A stretch of 64,000 bases of DNA. Origin: Thiohalocapsa sp. (lineage in GTDB: Bacteria > Pseudomonadota > Gammaproteobacteria > Chromatiales > Chromatiaceae). Below, piece by piece: positions 8,240 through 17,360 of this stretch. Under the pieces are notes generated by a model, which saw nothing but the letters and a program-made list of their open reading frames with translations, did no database searches and had not been told where the DNA came from. The stretch lies in NCBI RefSeq assembly GCF_022340605.1, contig NZ_JAJDNQ010000078.1:29404-93403 (forward strand). The letters are read 5' to 3'. A program made the translations under genes and the position numbers. Each line of letters starts with the position of its first letter. Positions within the stretch are counted from its first letter, which is position 1.

Positions 8240-8458
8240 ATGATCGAGCTGAAAGTCGAAGGCATGTCCTGCATGCACTGCGTCAAGGCGGTCACCGAGG
8301 CGCTGTCGCAGGTGCCGGGCGTGACGAAGGTCCAGGAGGTCAGCCTGGAGCAAGGCAGGGCCAGGGTGGAAGGCTCTCCGGACCCGGATGCCCTGGTCGC
8401 GGCGGTCAAGGAGGCCGGCTATCAGGCCGAGGTCCGTGAGGCGGGCGCAGCCGGTTGA
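8240..8458 (+). CDS. copZ: Copper chaperone, heavy-metal-associated domain
   Basis: A 72-residue single HMA domain (Atx1/CopZ type) with the metal-binding motif GMSCMHC near residues 8-14 and the usual beta-alpha-beta-beta-alpha-beta spacing. It carries Cu(I) in the cytoplasm and hands it to the P-type ATPase encoded 88 bases downstream. A strong CCGGAGG site lies just before the ATG. Co-expression with copA is likely from the same orientation and the absence of a visible terminator. Confidence 0.9.
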   Translation: MIELKVEGMSCMHCVKAVTEALSQVPGVTKVQEVSLEQGRARVEGSPDPDALVAAVKEAGYQAEVREAGAAG

Positions 8459-8546
8459 TGGCCATCGGCGGAGGCGCTTCGCCAGGAGGCGCTCTATCCA
8501 CGAGCCATCGGCTCAAGCATTGTCGTCCCGCCGGCAGGGGGTGGAC

Positions 8547-11072
8547 ATGACGAAAGAGGTGCGCATCGGCGTCGGCGGCATGACCTGTGCCTCCTGCGTG
8601 GCGCGGGTCGAGCGGGCCATCGCGCGCAAGCCCGGGGTCGAGTCCGCCAGCGTCAATCTGGCGGCGGAGACGGCGGTGGTCCGGTACGACGAGGTGGAAC
8701 TCCCCGAGCTGCTGGAGGCGGTGCGCGGCGCCGGCTACGACGCCGTCGTCGAGCAGGTCAATATCGGCGTCTCGGGCATGACCTGTGCCTCCTGCGTCGC
8801 CCGCGTGGAGCGGGCAATCAAGGCGCTGCCGGGCGTGATCACGGCGACCGTGAACCTCACCACCGAGTCGGCGGCGGTCGAGTACCTGCCCGCCACGGTC
8901 AGCCGCGAGCGCATCGCCCAGGCGATCCGGGCGGCGGGCTACGAGCCGGCGGCGGCGGACGCGGCGCCGGACGCCGAGCACGCCCGTCACGAGCGCGAGC
9001 TGCGCGCCCTGCGGCGGGACCTGATCTTCGCCGCGGCGCTCACCGTCCCACTCTTGCTGATCAGCATGGCGCCCATGTTCCTGCCCGGCGTCCGGGCGCT
9101 GCTGTTGAAGCTGGCGCCTCTGCCGGCCTGGGACTGGATCGAGCTGGCGCTCGCCACGCCGGTCCTGCTGTGGTCAGGGCGGCGCTTCATCACCCGCGGC
9201 TGGGCGGAGCTGCGGCATCTCAGCCCCGGCATGGACACCCTGGTGCTGATGGGGAGCTGGTCGGCCTACCTCTACTCGCTCGCGGCGCTCACCATGCCGC
9301 AGGCGTTTCCGGAGGGGACGGCCCACCTGTATTTCGAGGCCACCGGGGTCATCATCACGCTGATCCTGCTCGGCCGCTACCTGGAGGCAGTCGCCAAGGG
9401 TCGGACCTCCCAGGCCATCCGCCGCCTGGTGGGCCTGCAGCCAAAGACGGCACGGGTGGTCAGCGCCGACGGCGAGACCGAAATGCCGGCGGATGCCGTG
9501 GTGCCGGGCGACCTGATCGCCGTGCGGCCGGGGGAGCGCATCCCGGTGGACGGCACCCTGACCGAGGGCCGGAGCCACGTCGACGAGTCCATGATCAGCG
9601 GCGAGCCCGAACCGGTGAGCAAACACCCCGGCGACGAGGTCATCGGCGGCACCGTGAACCAGACCGGCGCCTTTCGCTACCAAGCAACGCGGGTGGGCTC
9701 GGAGACGGTGCTGGCCCAGATCATCCGGCTGGTGGAGGATGCCCAGGCCGGCAAGCCGCCGATCCAGCGCGTCGCCGACCGGATCGCCGCGGTGTTCGTG
9801 CCGCTGGTCATCCTCGCCGCAGCGATCACCTTCATCACCTGGCTCTGGCTGGGACCGCAGCCGGCGCTGGAGCTCGCGTTCGTGGCGGCAGTCAGCGTGC
9901 TGCTCATCGCTTGCCCGTGCGCCATGGGTCTCGCCACGCCCACGGCCATCATGGTGGGCACCGGGCGCGGCGCGGCGCTGGGCATTCTGTTTCGCCGCGG
10001 GGCCGCGCTCGAGACCCTGGCGCGGGTGGACCGCATCGTGCTGGACAAGACCGGCACGCTCACCGTTGGGCGCCCGGCGCTCACCGACCTACAGTCCTAC
10101 GGCGTTGCCGAGGACGAGGCACTGGCCCTGGCTGCCGCGGTGGAGCGCGACAGCGAGCATCCCATCGGCACCGCCATCGTGGCCGCGGCCCGGGAGCGCG
10201 GTCTGGCCCTGGCCGAGGCCACCGACGTGGACGCCGTCCCCGGCTACGGTATCCGCGCACGCATCGGTGAACGGCAGGTCGCCGTCGGTGCGCACCGCTT
10301 CATGGAGCAGCGCTCGGTCTCGGTGACGGCAGCCGCGGAGACGGCCAACCACCTCGCGAAGGACGGCAAGACGCCCATCTATGTCGCCGCCGACGACGCG
10401 CTGATCGCCGTGCTCGCGGTGGCGGACCCGATCAAGCCCTCGAGCCGGGAGGCCGTGGCCCGATTGCAGGCGATGGGGCTCGAGGTCGCGATGCTGACCG
10501 GCGACGGCTGGCGCACCGCCGAGGCCGTCGCCCGCCAGGTGGGCATCGAATCCGTGGTGGCCGAGGTGCTGCCGGCGGACAAGGCGGCGGAAGTCAAGCG
10601 GCTCCAGGAAAAACAGGGCGCAGAAGGCGGCAAGGTCGCCTTCGTCGGCGACGGCATCAACGACGCCCCGGCGCTCGCCCAGGCCGATGTCGGCATCGCC
10701 ATCGGCACCGGCACGGACATCGCCGTGGAAGCCGGCGAGCTGATCCTGATGAACGGGGAGCTCACCGGCGCCGCGGATGCGGTAGCGCTGGCGCGGCGCA
10801 CCCTGCGCACCATCCGGCTCAATTTCTTCTGGGCCTATGCCTACAACGTCGCACTCATTCCGCTCGCCGCCGGCGCCTTCTATCCGCTCAACGGCTGGCT
10901 GCTGAATCCAATGATCGCCGCCGGCGCCATGAGCATCTCCAGCCTGTTCGTCGTAACCAACAGCCTGCGCCTGCGCCGCTTCCGACCATCCCGGCCCGCG
11001 GCCAAGACCACGCCGTCCGATCAACCTCAAGGGTGGAACAACAGCTCCATGCAGACACAGGCGCCCAGCTAG
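8547..11072 (+). CDS. copA: Copper-exporting P1B-type ATPase
   Basis: An 841-residue Cu(I) pump with two N-terminal HMA domains, each with GMTCASC (about residues 12 and 80). Eight membrane helices carry the CPC motif in [11 protein letters not shown], and the catalytic loop has DKTGT (phosphorylated Asp), SEHPIG, MLTGDG and GDGINDAP. This set defines copper-transporting P1B ATPases. The start is ATG 8547 (MTKEVRIGV); an earlier in-frame ATG would add a basic, non-family leader. Its TAG stop (11070-11072) lies inside the left end of a dispersed repeat element. Confidence 0.95.
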   Translation: MTKEVRIGVGGMTCASCVARVERAIARKPGVESASVNLAAETAVVRYDEVELPELLEAVRGAGYDAVVEQVNIGVSGMTCASCVARVERAIKALPGVITATVNLTTESAAVEYLPATVSRERIAQAIRAAGYEPAAADAAPDAEHARHERELRALRRDLIFAAALTVPLLLISMAPMFLPGVRALLLKLAPLPAWDWIELALATPVLLWSGRRFITRGWAELRHLSPGMDTLVLMGSWSAYLYSLAALTMPQAFPEGTAHLYFEATGVIITLILLGRYLEAVAKGRTSQAIRRLVGLQPKTARVVSADGETEMPADAVVPGDLIAVRPGERIPVDGTLTEGRSHVDESMISGEPEPVSKHPGDEVIGGTVNQTGAFRYQATRVGSETVLAQIIRLVEDAQAGKPPIQRVADRIAAVFVPLVILAAAITFITWLWLGPQPALELAFVAAVSVLLIACPCAMGLATPTAIMVGTGRGAALGILFRRGAALETLARVDRIVLDKTGTLTVGRPALTDLQSYGVAEDEALALAAAVERDSEHPIGTAIVAAARERGLALAEATDVDAVPGYGIRARIGERQVAVGAHRFMEQRSVSVTAAAETANHLAKDGKTPIYVAADDALIAVLAVADPIKPSSREAVARLQAMGLEVAMLTGDGWRTAEAVARQVGIESVVAEVLPADKAAEVKRLQEKQGAEGGKVAFVGDGINDAPALAQADVGIAIGTGTDIAVEAGELILMNGELTGAADAVALARRTLRTIRLNFFWAYAYNVALIPLAAGAFYPLNGWLLNPMIAAGAMSISSLFVVTNSLRLRRFRPSRPAAKTTPSDQPQGWNNSSMQTQAPS

Positions 11073-11223
11073 TGCAGCGTTTCACCTAACTTTGCCTTCG
11101 TTGTCGTTGTCGTTGTCGTCGTCGTAATCCCGATCTCAACCGTCCGGGTATTCGATGACGACCACGACCACGACCGCGACAACGAGGGAGCCCGGTCTCG
11201 GAATGTCCGCAACGAAGCACTCG
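11069..11223. repeat. MITE-like GTCGTT element, copy B, bounded by CTAG/CTCG
   Basis: The left end CTAGTGCAGCGTTTCACC and the right end GAAGCACTCG match, in inverse order, the ends of copy E at 54006-54120. Inside are CGTTGTCGTTGTCGTTGTCG, a GGGTATTCGATGAC arm and CGACCACGACC repeats, then GAGGGAGCCCGGTCTCGGAAT, also shared with copy E (its reverse complement). The left CTAG supplies the copA stop codon. Confidence 0.7.
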
Positions 11224-11291
11224 TGCAACCACCCGAAATGCGGCTAACCTCCGGTGGCCGGTGGGAATAAGCGCCGAAGAGGAGGATCACG

Positions 11292-12098
<807 letters not shown>

Positions 12099-12107
12099 TG
12101 GACGCAC

Positions 12108-12430
12108 ATCAGGATTCCGAGCCTGTCCTGCAGCCTAGTCGGCGCCCTGCCCGGCGCCCTTTGCGCCCTCGCCTGCTCGCAGGACACGCCAGCCAGTACG
12201 GACGACGCATGATGGCCCGCGCTGCCGCGCTGATCCTGGACCAGGGCCGCTGGTGGGTTCTCACCGAAACCCCCGGCGGCCTCGTGCGAAGAGCGGTCGA
12301 GCCGGGGCCGGCGAGGGGCGACCACACGCTGATTCTGAAGGGGCTCGCGGCAGGAGACGCGGTGGTGTCTCGCGACGCCTACCTGCGCTTTCATCGTGAC
12401 TTTGGACAACACTACACGCCGCCCGATTGA
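12108..12430 (+). pseudogene. Remnant of an RND periplasmic adaptor (membrane fusion protein)
   Basis: Two pieces in different frames. One, near 12119-12208, reads SLVGALPGALCALAC-SQDTP, a lipoprotein signal with lipobox cysteine, and then stops. The other, about 12210-12430, reads DQGRWWVLTETPGGLVRRAV and ends HRDFGQHYTPPD, which resembles the C-terminal end of HlyD/CzcB-type efflux adaptors. The middle (barrel-sandwich and hairpin domains) is missing. It sits directly before a deleted RND pump gene, the usual adaptor-pump order, so this is a decayed efflux operon. Confidence 0.65.
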
Positions 12431-12521
12431 TCTGCCCGATTGAGCTGGGCTCGGCGCGGCGAGCAAATTCGGCCCCACGGACCGCGGCGCCGTGGCATGC
12501 ATCCCGCGAGGGCCAAACAGG

Positions 12522-13896
12522 ATGACCGCACTTCGGCTGCTCACCCGCCCGTCGCTCTGGACAATGGTCTACGCGGGCATGATCGCGTGGTCGGCCTACG
12601 CCCTCTGGGCCATGCCGATGGAGGTGCTGCCGCGCTTCGCGTATCCCCAGGTCGGCATCGTCGCGCACTGGCCCGGCGCCTCGCCTAACGAGATGGAGGC
12701 ACTGGTCCTGAGGCCGCTGGAGGGCGAGTTGCTGGGGCTGTCCGATCTCGCGAGCCTGCACGCGCTCGGGCAAACGCTAAACCTGCTGACCCTCGGCGCC
12801 CTCACCGTCGCGGTGGGCCTGCTCGCCGACGACGGCATCATCGTCCTGGAGGCGATCTTTCACCGCTGGGAACAAGGACAGCTCGGCAGCGACGGGGTTT
12901 GGCTGGGCCTCAAAGACATTGCCGCGCCCGACAACAGCGGCACCCTGACAACGGTCTCGACCTATCTGCCGTTGGTCGCCGTGACCGGGCTCGCCGGCCT
13001 CTTCTTCGTCCCTTTCGCCCTGGCCATGAGCCTGGCGCTGATTGGCTCGCTCGTGGTCTCGCTGACACCGATTCCGCTGCTTGCCGCGAGGCTCAGATCG
13101 TCGCGCCAGCCGGCGCAGACGCGCGGTGGCAGGCTGCTCGCGACGCTCGGCCGACTGAACAGCCGACTGCTCGATATCACCATCGCACATCCGCGCGTCA
13201 GTCTGGCCATCAGCGCGCTGCTGCTGGCGGCGAGCGCGGGCGCACTGGCGCTCGCGCCGACCCACTTTCTTCCGCTCCCCAACGAGGGTGTGCTGCTCGA
13301 CAGCTTCACCCTGCCCCCGGGGACCTCACTCGATCAGACGCGCGCCACGATGATCGACCTGGACATGCTGCGCAAGCTCTCCGCGCAGGCCGTGGCGCGA
13401 CTGCGCACCGTCCCGGCCCTAACCGACCTATTCAACAACGACGCCTATCCGGTGACGCAACTGCGGATCAGCCCAAAACCGGAGGCGATGCGCGCCTTCG
13501 CGATCACTCCCGCGGCGCTGAGCCGGCAGCTGCGGCCCACCCTGCGTGGGGACGTCATCGCCCAGATGCCGGATGGGGACTATCGATTGGCGCTCTTCCT
13601 GCGCCTCACCCACGCCGAGCGGCTCTCCACCGAGGCGCTCGGAGGCATCCTGATCAAGACCGGGCAGGGCTGGACCCCGTTGGGCATGCTTGCCGATGCG
13701 CATTCGCTTCCGCCCCATCGTGCTGACCACGCTCACCGCGGTGCTCGGCATGCTGCCCACTGCATTGGGCTGGGGGATCGGTGCCGCGCCCGAGCAAGGG
13801 CTCGCCCTGGTCATCGCGGGCGGCGTCCTGTGGAGCTCCATCCTGTCCACCAACCTGCTGCCGACGCTCTATCTGCATTGGCGGCGGCCAGACTGA
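12522..13896 (+). pseudogene. RND efflux pump (CzcA/CusA-like) with internal deletions and a terminal frameshift
   Basis: Starting at ATG 12522 (MTALRLLTRPSLW), the frame shows the N-terminal helix and VLPRFAYPQVGIVAHWPGA of an RND pump. It then jumps after about 80 residues to the fourth-helix region LLADDGIIVLEAIFHRWE, so the first periplasmic domain is gone. Later RND segments follow, including PLPNEGVLLDSFTLPPGTS. Near 13690 the frame shifts, and helices 11-12 (LTTLTAVLGMLPTALGWG) continue to 13896 in another frame. About 458 codons remain of roughly 1030. Most losses are in frame, which is odd for random decay. Confidence 0.75.
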
Positions 13897-13909
13897 ACCG
13901 GAGGTCGAG

Positions 13910-14566
13910 ATGACTTGCTGTGCCATGTCCAACGCCGACACCGGCCGAATCTTCTCCCGCTTCGCGGGCATGCACCGCTGGCGCCATCGACTGCTGGGCC
14001 TGGAGCGCACCCAGCGCCAGCTCGTCGCGGGGCTGCGGCGGGCAGGCATCGTCGATGCCTCGCTGCTGGAAGTCGGCTGCGGCGCCGGGGAGCTCCAGCG
14101 CGCCCTGCTGCGGGCGGGCGCCAGCCAGGCGACGGGGGTCGACCTGTCGGCGGGCATGCTCGCCATCGCCCGGGCGGAGGCCGCGGCGAGCGGGATGTCC
14201 AATCGGACCGAATACCGCCAGGGCGACTTCACAGCGATGGCGGAAGAACTGCCGGACGCCGACGCGGTCGTCCTGGACAAGGTGGTCTGCTGCTACCCCG
14301 ACTGGGAGCGCATGCTAGACCGCTCGCTGGGCAAGGCGCGCCGCCTCTACGCGCTCACCTACCCGCGCGACCGCGGCCTGACCCGGCTGGTGCTGCGGGC
14401 AATGCGCTGGGGCCTGCACCGGGCGGGCTGCTGCTACCAGCCCTACCTGCACGATCCCGAGCGCATCGCCGCGCGCATCCGGGAGCACGGCTTTCACCGG
14501 GTTGACGCCGCGCTCACCCCGGTCTGGCTGACGGAGGTCTACGCCCGCGCCCGAGACAGCCGCTGA
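13910..14566 (+). CDS. Class I SAM-dependent methyltransferase
   Basis: A 218-residue protein with the SAM-binding motif LLEVGCGAGELQ (near residue 48), an acidic GVDLSAG at strand 2 and a GDFTAM/ADAVVLDKV region. This is a Rossmann-type methyltransferase of the Methyltransf_25/11 kind. The N-terminus MTCCAM and an internal KVVCCYPDW and AGCCYQPY give several Cys pairs, which is unusual and might relate to metal binding. The ATG at 13910 follows GGAGGTCG. It sits between the RND pseudogene and a Met/His-rich exported protein; the substrate is unknown. Confidence 0.75.
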   Translation: MTCCAMSNADTGRIFSRFAGMHRWRHRLLGLERTQRQLVAGLRRAGIVDASLLEVGCGAGELQRALLRAGASQATGVDLSAGMLAIARAEAAASGMSNRTEYRQGDFTAMAEELPDADAVVLDKVVCCYPDWERMLDRSLGKARRLYALTYPRDRGLTRLVLRAMRWGLHRAGCCYQPYLHDPERIAARIREHGFHRVDAALTPVWLTEVYARARDSR

Positions 14567-14773
14567 CCAGCGCGGACAGGACCGAACTGGCGCGGGGTGT
14601 GCTTCCAGGGAGTCGCCGTCCGGATGCTCGGTGCGTGCAACCAGCCGCTCGCCTAACGGGCGAGCGAGCCGCGCCCGCGTTCTTCCGGCGGTCGGTGGTG
14701 ACTTTCGACCGTCGAGCGGTTTCCAAGAACCAACCCACTGCAAGAACCAACCCACAACTGGAGCAACCATCCG
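14567..14773. other. Intergenic region with a short direct repeat before the Met/His-rich gene
   Basis: About 200 bases containing two copies of CAAGAACCAACCCAC (near 14725 and 14741) just upstream of the next gene. No gene or clear promoter was seen. Confidence 0.4.
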
Positions 14774-15334
14774 ATGCGTAGAACACACTTGGCACCTCTT
14801 GCCCTGTCGGCCTTGCTGCTGGCAAGCCCGTTCGCCATGGCCGCCGAAACCGGCCAATCGCAGTCAGGGACCGCAACGAACACCGAAAGCGCAACGGCCA
14901 TAAAGCCCGCCGCGGGCACCTCGGAAACCTCCGCTGCCGGTGCCGGTGCCGGGATGACGACGGGGAGCTCAGCGGCAACAGGGGCCGGCATGAAAAGCAG
15001 CGAGGGCAGCCAGAGCGGCCAGAGTAACGAGGGCGGCCAGGAGGCCGAGGAAAGCACCCAACCGGGCTACATGGGACCGGGCATGATGATGGGTGGCCCG
15101 GGCATGGCTGGTTGCCCCTACATGATGGGCGGCGGCGCGGGCATGGGGCCTGGCTACGGCATGGGTGGTCCGGGCGCGGGTAGGAGCGGCTGCATGGGCA
15201 TGATGCACCATCACCACCACCATGGGACGTGCGGCGGGCAGAAGACCTACAACGCGCTGATGAATCGTCTTGACCTGATGGACGCGAGAATGGCCAAGAT
15301 CGAGACCCTGCTGGAGGGGCTCATGCAGCGATAG
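14774..15334 (+). CDS. Secreted Met/His-rich protein, probable periplasmic copper-binding protein
   Basis: A 186-residue protein with a signal peptide (cleavage after AMA-AETGQ). A Ser/Gly/Ala/Thr-rich stretch follows to about residue 90, then a Met-Gly block (GPGMMMGGPGM, YMMGGGAGMG) and a natural run of six histidines in MGMMHHHHHHGTCGG. A C-terminal helix follows (NRLDLMDARMAKIETLLEGL) that could form a coiled coil. Met-rich and His-rich periplasmic proteins commonly bind copper. The copper-gene context supports that role, but no named family is recognised. Confidence 0.65.
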   Translation: MRRTHLAPLALSALLLASPFAMAAETGQSQSGTATNTESATAIKPAAGTSETSAAGAGAGMTTGSSAATGAGMKSSEGSQSGQSNEGGQEAEESTQPGYMGPGMMMGGPGMAGCPYMMGGGAGMGPGYGMGGPGAGRSGCMGMMHHHHHHGTCGGQKTYNALMNRLDLMDARMAKIETLLEGLMQR

Positions 15335-15627
15335 GCGCTGCGCGGCCTGAACGCCCTGCAAGCCTGGCGTCTGGGCGGTCCGCACTCGGCGGATGGCCGG
15401 TTCCTATCTCGTGTCGGGAAGTGGCGATTGAGCAGCGCTTCCGGCGGGCAGGACCGCCCGCCAGGCTCTGCACCGGGCTCTGCGGCCGATTACCATGACC
15501 AATGCCGCACCGGTGGCCGGTCCGCTCGCGGGGCGGTGCGCGCGAGCCCCCTCTGCGGCATGAGGAGAACCAGCGGAACGACGGCAGCGGCGAAGGGTCC
15601 ACAGTATCAGCCCGGCAGGAGGAGGGA

Positions 15628-16278
15628 ATGAACCGCCAACGACTCAACTTCCTGGTAGACGCCGTCGCCTTCACCGCGTTTGCCTTTCTCACCACGACGG
15701 GCGTCCTGAGCCGGTATGTGCTGCCGCCCGGGTCCGGCCGTTACGCCACCCTCTGGGGCCTCAACCGGCACGGCTGGGGCGACATCCACTTCTGGGTCGC
15801 GGTGGTGCTGCTGGGCGTCCTTGCGCTCCACGTTGCCCTGCACTGGAAGTGGATCCTGTACGCCGTGCAAGGCAAGCGCTCAAACGCATCCGGCGCGAGG
15901 CTCGCCCTGGGCGTGGTCGGGCTCGTCGGCCTCGTTGGGCTCGCGGCCGCGCCGCTGCTGGCTCCCGTGGAGCAGGCCGGTACCCCGCGGCAGGCGGCCG
16001 GTCTGCCACCGACGATAGCGCGGGACGCCTCGCCGGCGCCGGCCGGGCCGGCAGCACCGCCCGCGTCGACCGCCCCGGGCATCGAATCCATTCGCGGCTC
16101 GATGACTCTGCGACAGGTGCAGCAGGCCACGGGGGTTCCCGTGGATGCCCTGATCGCGCGGCTTGGACTACCGCACGACATCGATCCGGACGAGCGCATC
16201 GGGCGCATCCGCAAGCGCTACGACATCTCGCCGGACGACGTGCGCCAGGCGGTGCAGAACTATAGCGCAGGGCATTAG
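15628..16278 (+). CDS. DUF4405-type membrane protein with a C-terminal helical domain
   Basis: A 216-residue protein. Residues 1-80 form two or three helices with histidines typical of DUF4405 proteins (NRHGWGDIHFWVAV and LHVALHWKWI), which may hold haem or sit near cytochromes. A further helix follows near residue 95, then a Pro/Ala-rich linker. The C-terminal domain (MTLRQVQQATGVPVDALIARLG, DIDPDERIGRI) is a helical fold seen in some membrane and redox-linked proteins. An AGGAGGAGGG ribosome-binding site precedes ATG 15628. The function is unknown. Confidence 0.65.
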   Translation: MNRQRLNFLVDAVAFTAFAFLTTTGVLSRYVLPPGSGRYATLWGLNRHGWGDIHFWVAVVLLGVLALHVALHWKWILYAVQGKRSNASGARLALGVVGLVGLVGLAAAPLLAPVEQAGTPRQAAGLPPTIARDASPAPAGPAAPPASTAPGIESIRGSMTLRQVQQATGVPVDALIARLGLPHDIDPDERIGRIRKRYDISPDDVRQAVQNYSAGH

Positions 16279-16493
16279 ATCTCGCAGGCGCAACACGCAA
16301 TCAGCCGACCCGGTCTGCTGGACGCGCTCGACGAGACCGTAATAGCGCACCACGCGTTGATCGGCGTTACCGGGACGGGGCAGAATATCCGACCTTTTCA
16401 GTCGGCCATGCAGGACTCATCGCCGAACAACCGACAGCACAAACCCCGCTGGTCCATCGACCTATGCCTGCAACGCCAGACCGGAGATTCCAG

Positions 16494-16868
16494 ATGAATA
16501 AGGTCATTCCGTTCACCGCCCTCTTCGCGGCGCTTGCGACGGCGCCCGCGAGCGCCGCAGATCAATTCCCGGACTCTGGCAAGACGATAGAACATGGTGC
16601 CATCAGCGAGGCCGACATGATGCACGGCGAAACCGGCGCCGGTGCTACAGGCCAGGGCGTCATCAACAGCGTTGATACGGACAAACGTATCGTCAATATC
16701 ACCCATGGCCCCATCCCGGCATTGAGCTGGCCCGGGATGACCATGGACCTGCCGGTGACCAAGGATGTTGACCTGAACGGCATGCAGCCGGGCGACAAGG
16801 TGCGTTTCCACATCGCGCTCGGTGCCGATCAGGTCTACCGGATCACCGCAATTGACCCGACACCCTGA
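16494..16868 (+). CDS. CusF-like periplasmic copper-binding protein
   Basis: A 124-residue exported protein (signal peptide ends ASA-ADQFP). The C-terminal 70 residues match the CusF/CusF-like fold, with GVINSVDTDKRIVNITHGPIPAL followed by WPGMTMDLPV. The Trp and the two Met of WPxMxM plus the His of THGPI are the Cu(I)/Ag(I) ligands in CusF. Such proteins deliver copper to CusCBA pumps; here the pump gene is a pseudogene, so it may act as a sink or serve another exporter. The ATG follows GGAG at 16482-16485. Confidence 0.85.
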   Translation: MNKVIPFTALFAALATAPASAADQFPDSGKTIEHGAISEADMMHGETGAGATGQGVINSVDTDKRIVNITHGPIPALSWPGMTMDLPVTKDVDLNGMQPGDKVRFHIALGADQVYRITAIDPTP

Positions 16869-16899
16869 CTCGTCGCGCTGCCGCTATGGAGACGACGTC

Positions 16900-17145
16900 A
16901 TGCCCTACGACAAGACAAGGGAGTTGACCGACTCGACGCGCGACAATCTGCCGGGCGGGGCGCAGGAAATCGACCGTAAGGCGTTCAACAACGCCTGGGG
17001 TGAATACGCGGACCAGGACGATCGCTCCGAGACCGGCCTTGGACCGATCCTTGCCCGTGTCGCCCTGGAGGGCGACATGCCGGCCGACATTCGGGGCCGA
17101 CGGCTCCGGGGAGTTCGCCCTGGAGGGCGACACGATAGGCGCTGA
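16900..17145 (+). pseudogene. ChaB-like protein truncated by palindromic repeats
   Basis: The first 40 residues (MPYDKTRELTDSTRDNLPGG, then AQEIDRKAFNNAWGEYADQ) are typical ChaB N-terminal sequence. The usual second half (REETAHxVAWAAVK-type) is replaced by Arg/Gly-rich sequence coded by two copies of the GCCCTGGAGGGCGAC palindromic repeat. The resulting 81-residue product is unlikely to be a full ChaB. ChaB proteins are small and linked to cation transport regulation in E. coli, but the function is weakly known. Confidence 0.65.
17059..17133. repeat. Two copies of a palindromic REP-like unit
   Basis: TGTCGCCCTGGAGGGCGACA near 17060-17080 is a palindrome, and TTCGCCCTGGAGGGCGACAC repeats it near 17113-17133. 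A third copy is at 6196-6217. The copies lie at the point where ChaB similarity ends. Confidence 0.6.
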
Positions 17146-17249
17146 TGCCGACACGGCGAGTGGTCTCACCCTTTCCGCGCCGGCGCACGAGTGCCCCGTT
17201 TCAGCCAATTTTGCAGGGCGCCAGCCCGGGTGGGGGCCCGCGTCGAGGA

Positions 17250-17360
17250 ACCTGGTCGAAGTCTCTGCTCGTTGTCGTTGTCGTGGTCGTGGTCGGATAC
17301 TCGACAACGACAACGACAAGGACCTGAGACGGTCTCGGGACTTGTGCACTGGTGCACTAG
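17250..17360. repeat. MITE-like GTCGTT element, copy C, ending in GCACTAG
   Basis: CTCGTTGTCGTTGTCGTGG followed by CGGATACTCGACAACGACAA forms an imperfect hairpin. The right end (GGTCTCGGGACTT, then GGTGCACTAG at 17351-17360) parallels copies B and E. The left boundary is unclear. The terminal CTAG, read on the minus strand, supplies the TAG stop of the large kinase gene. Confidence 0.65.
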
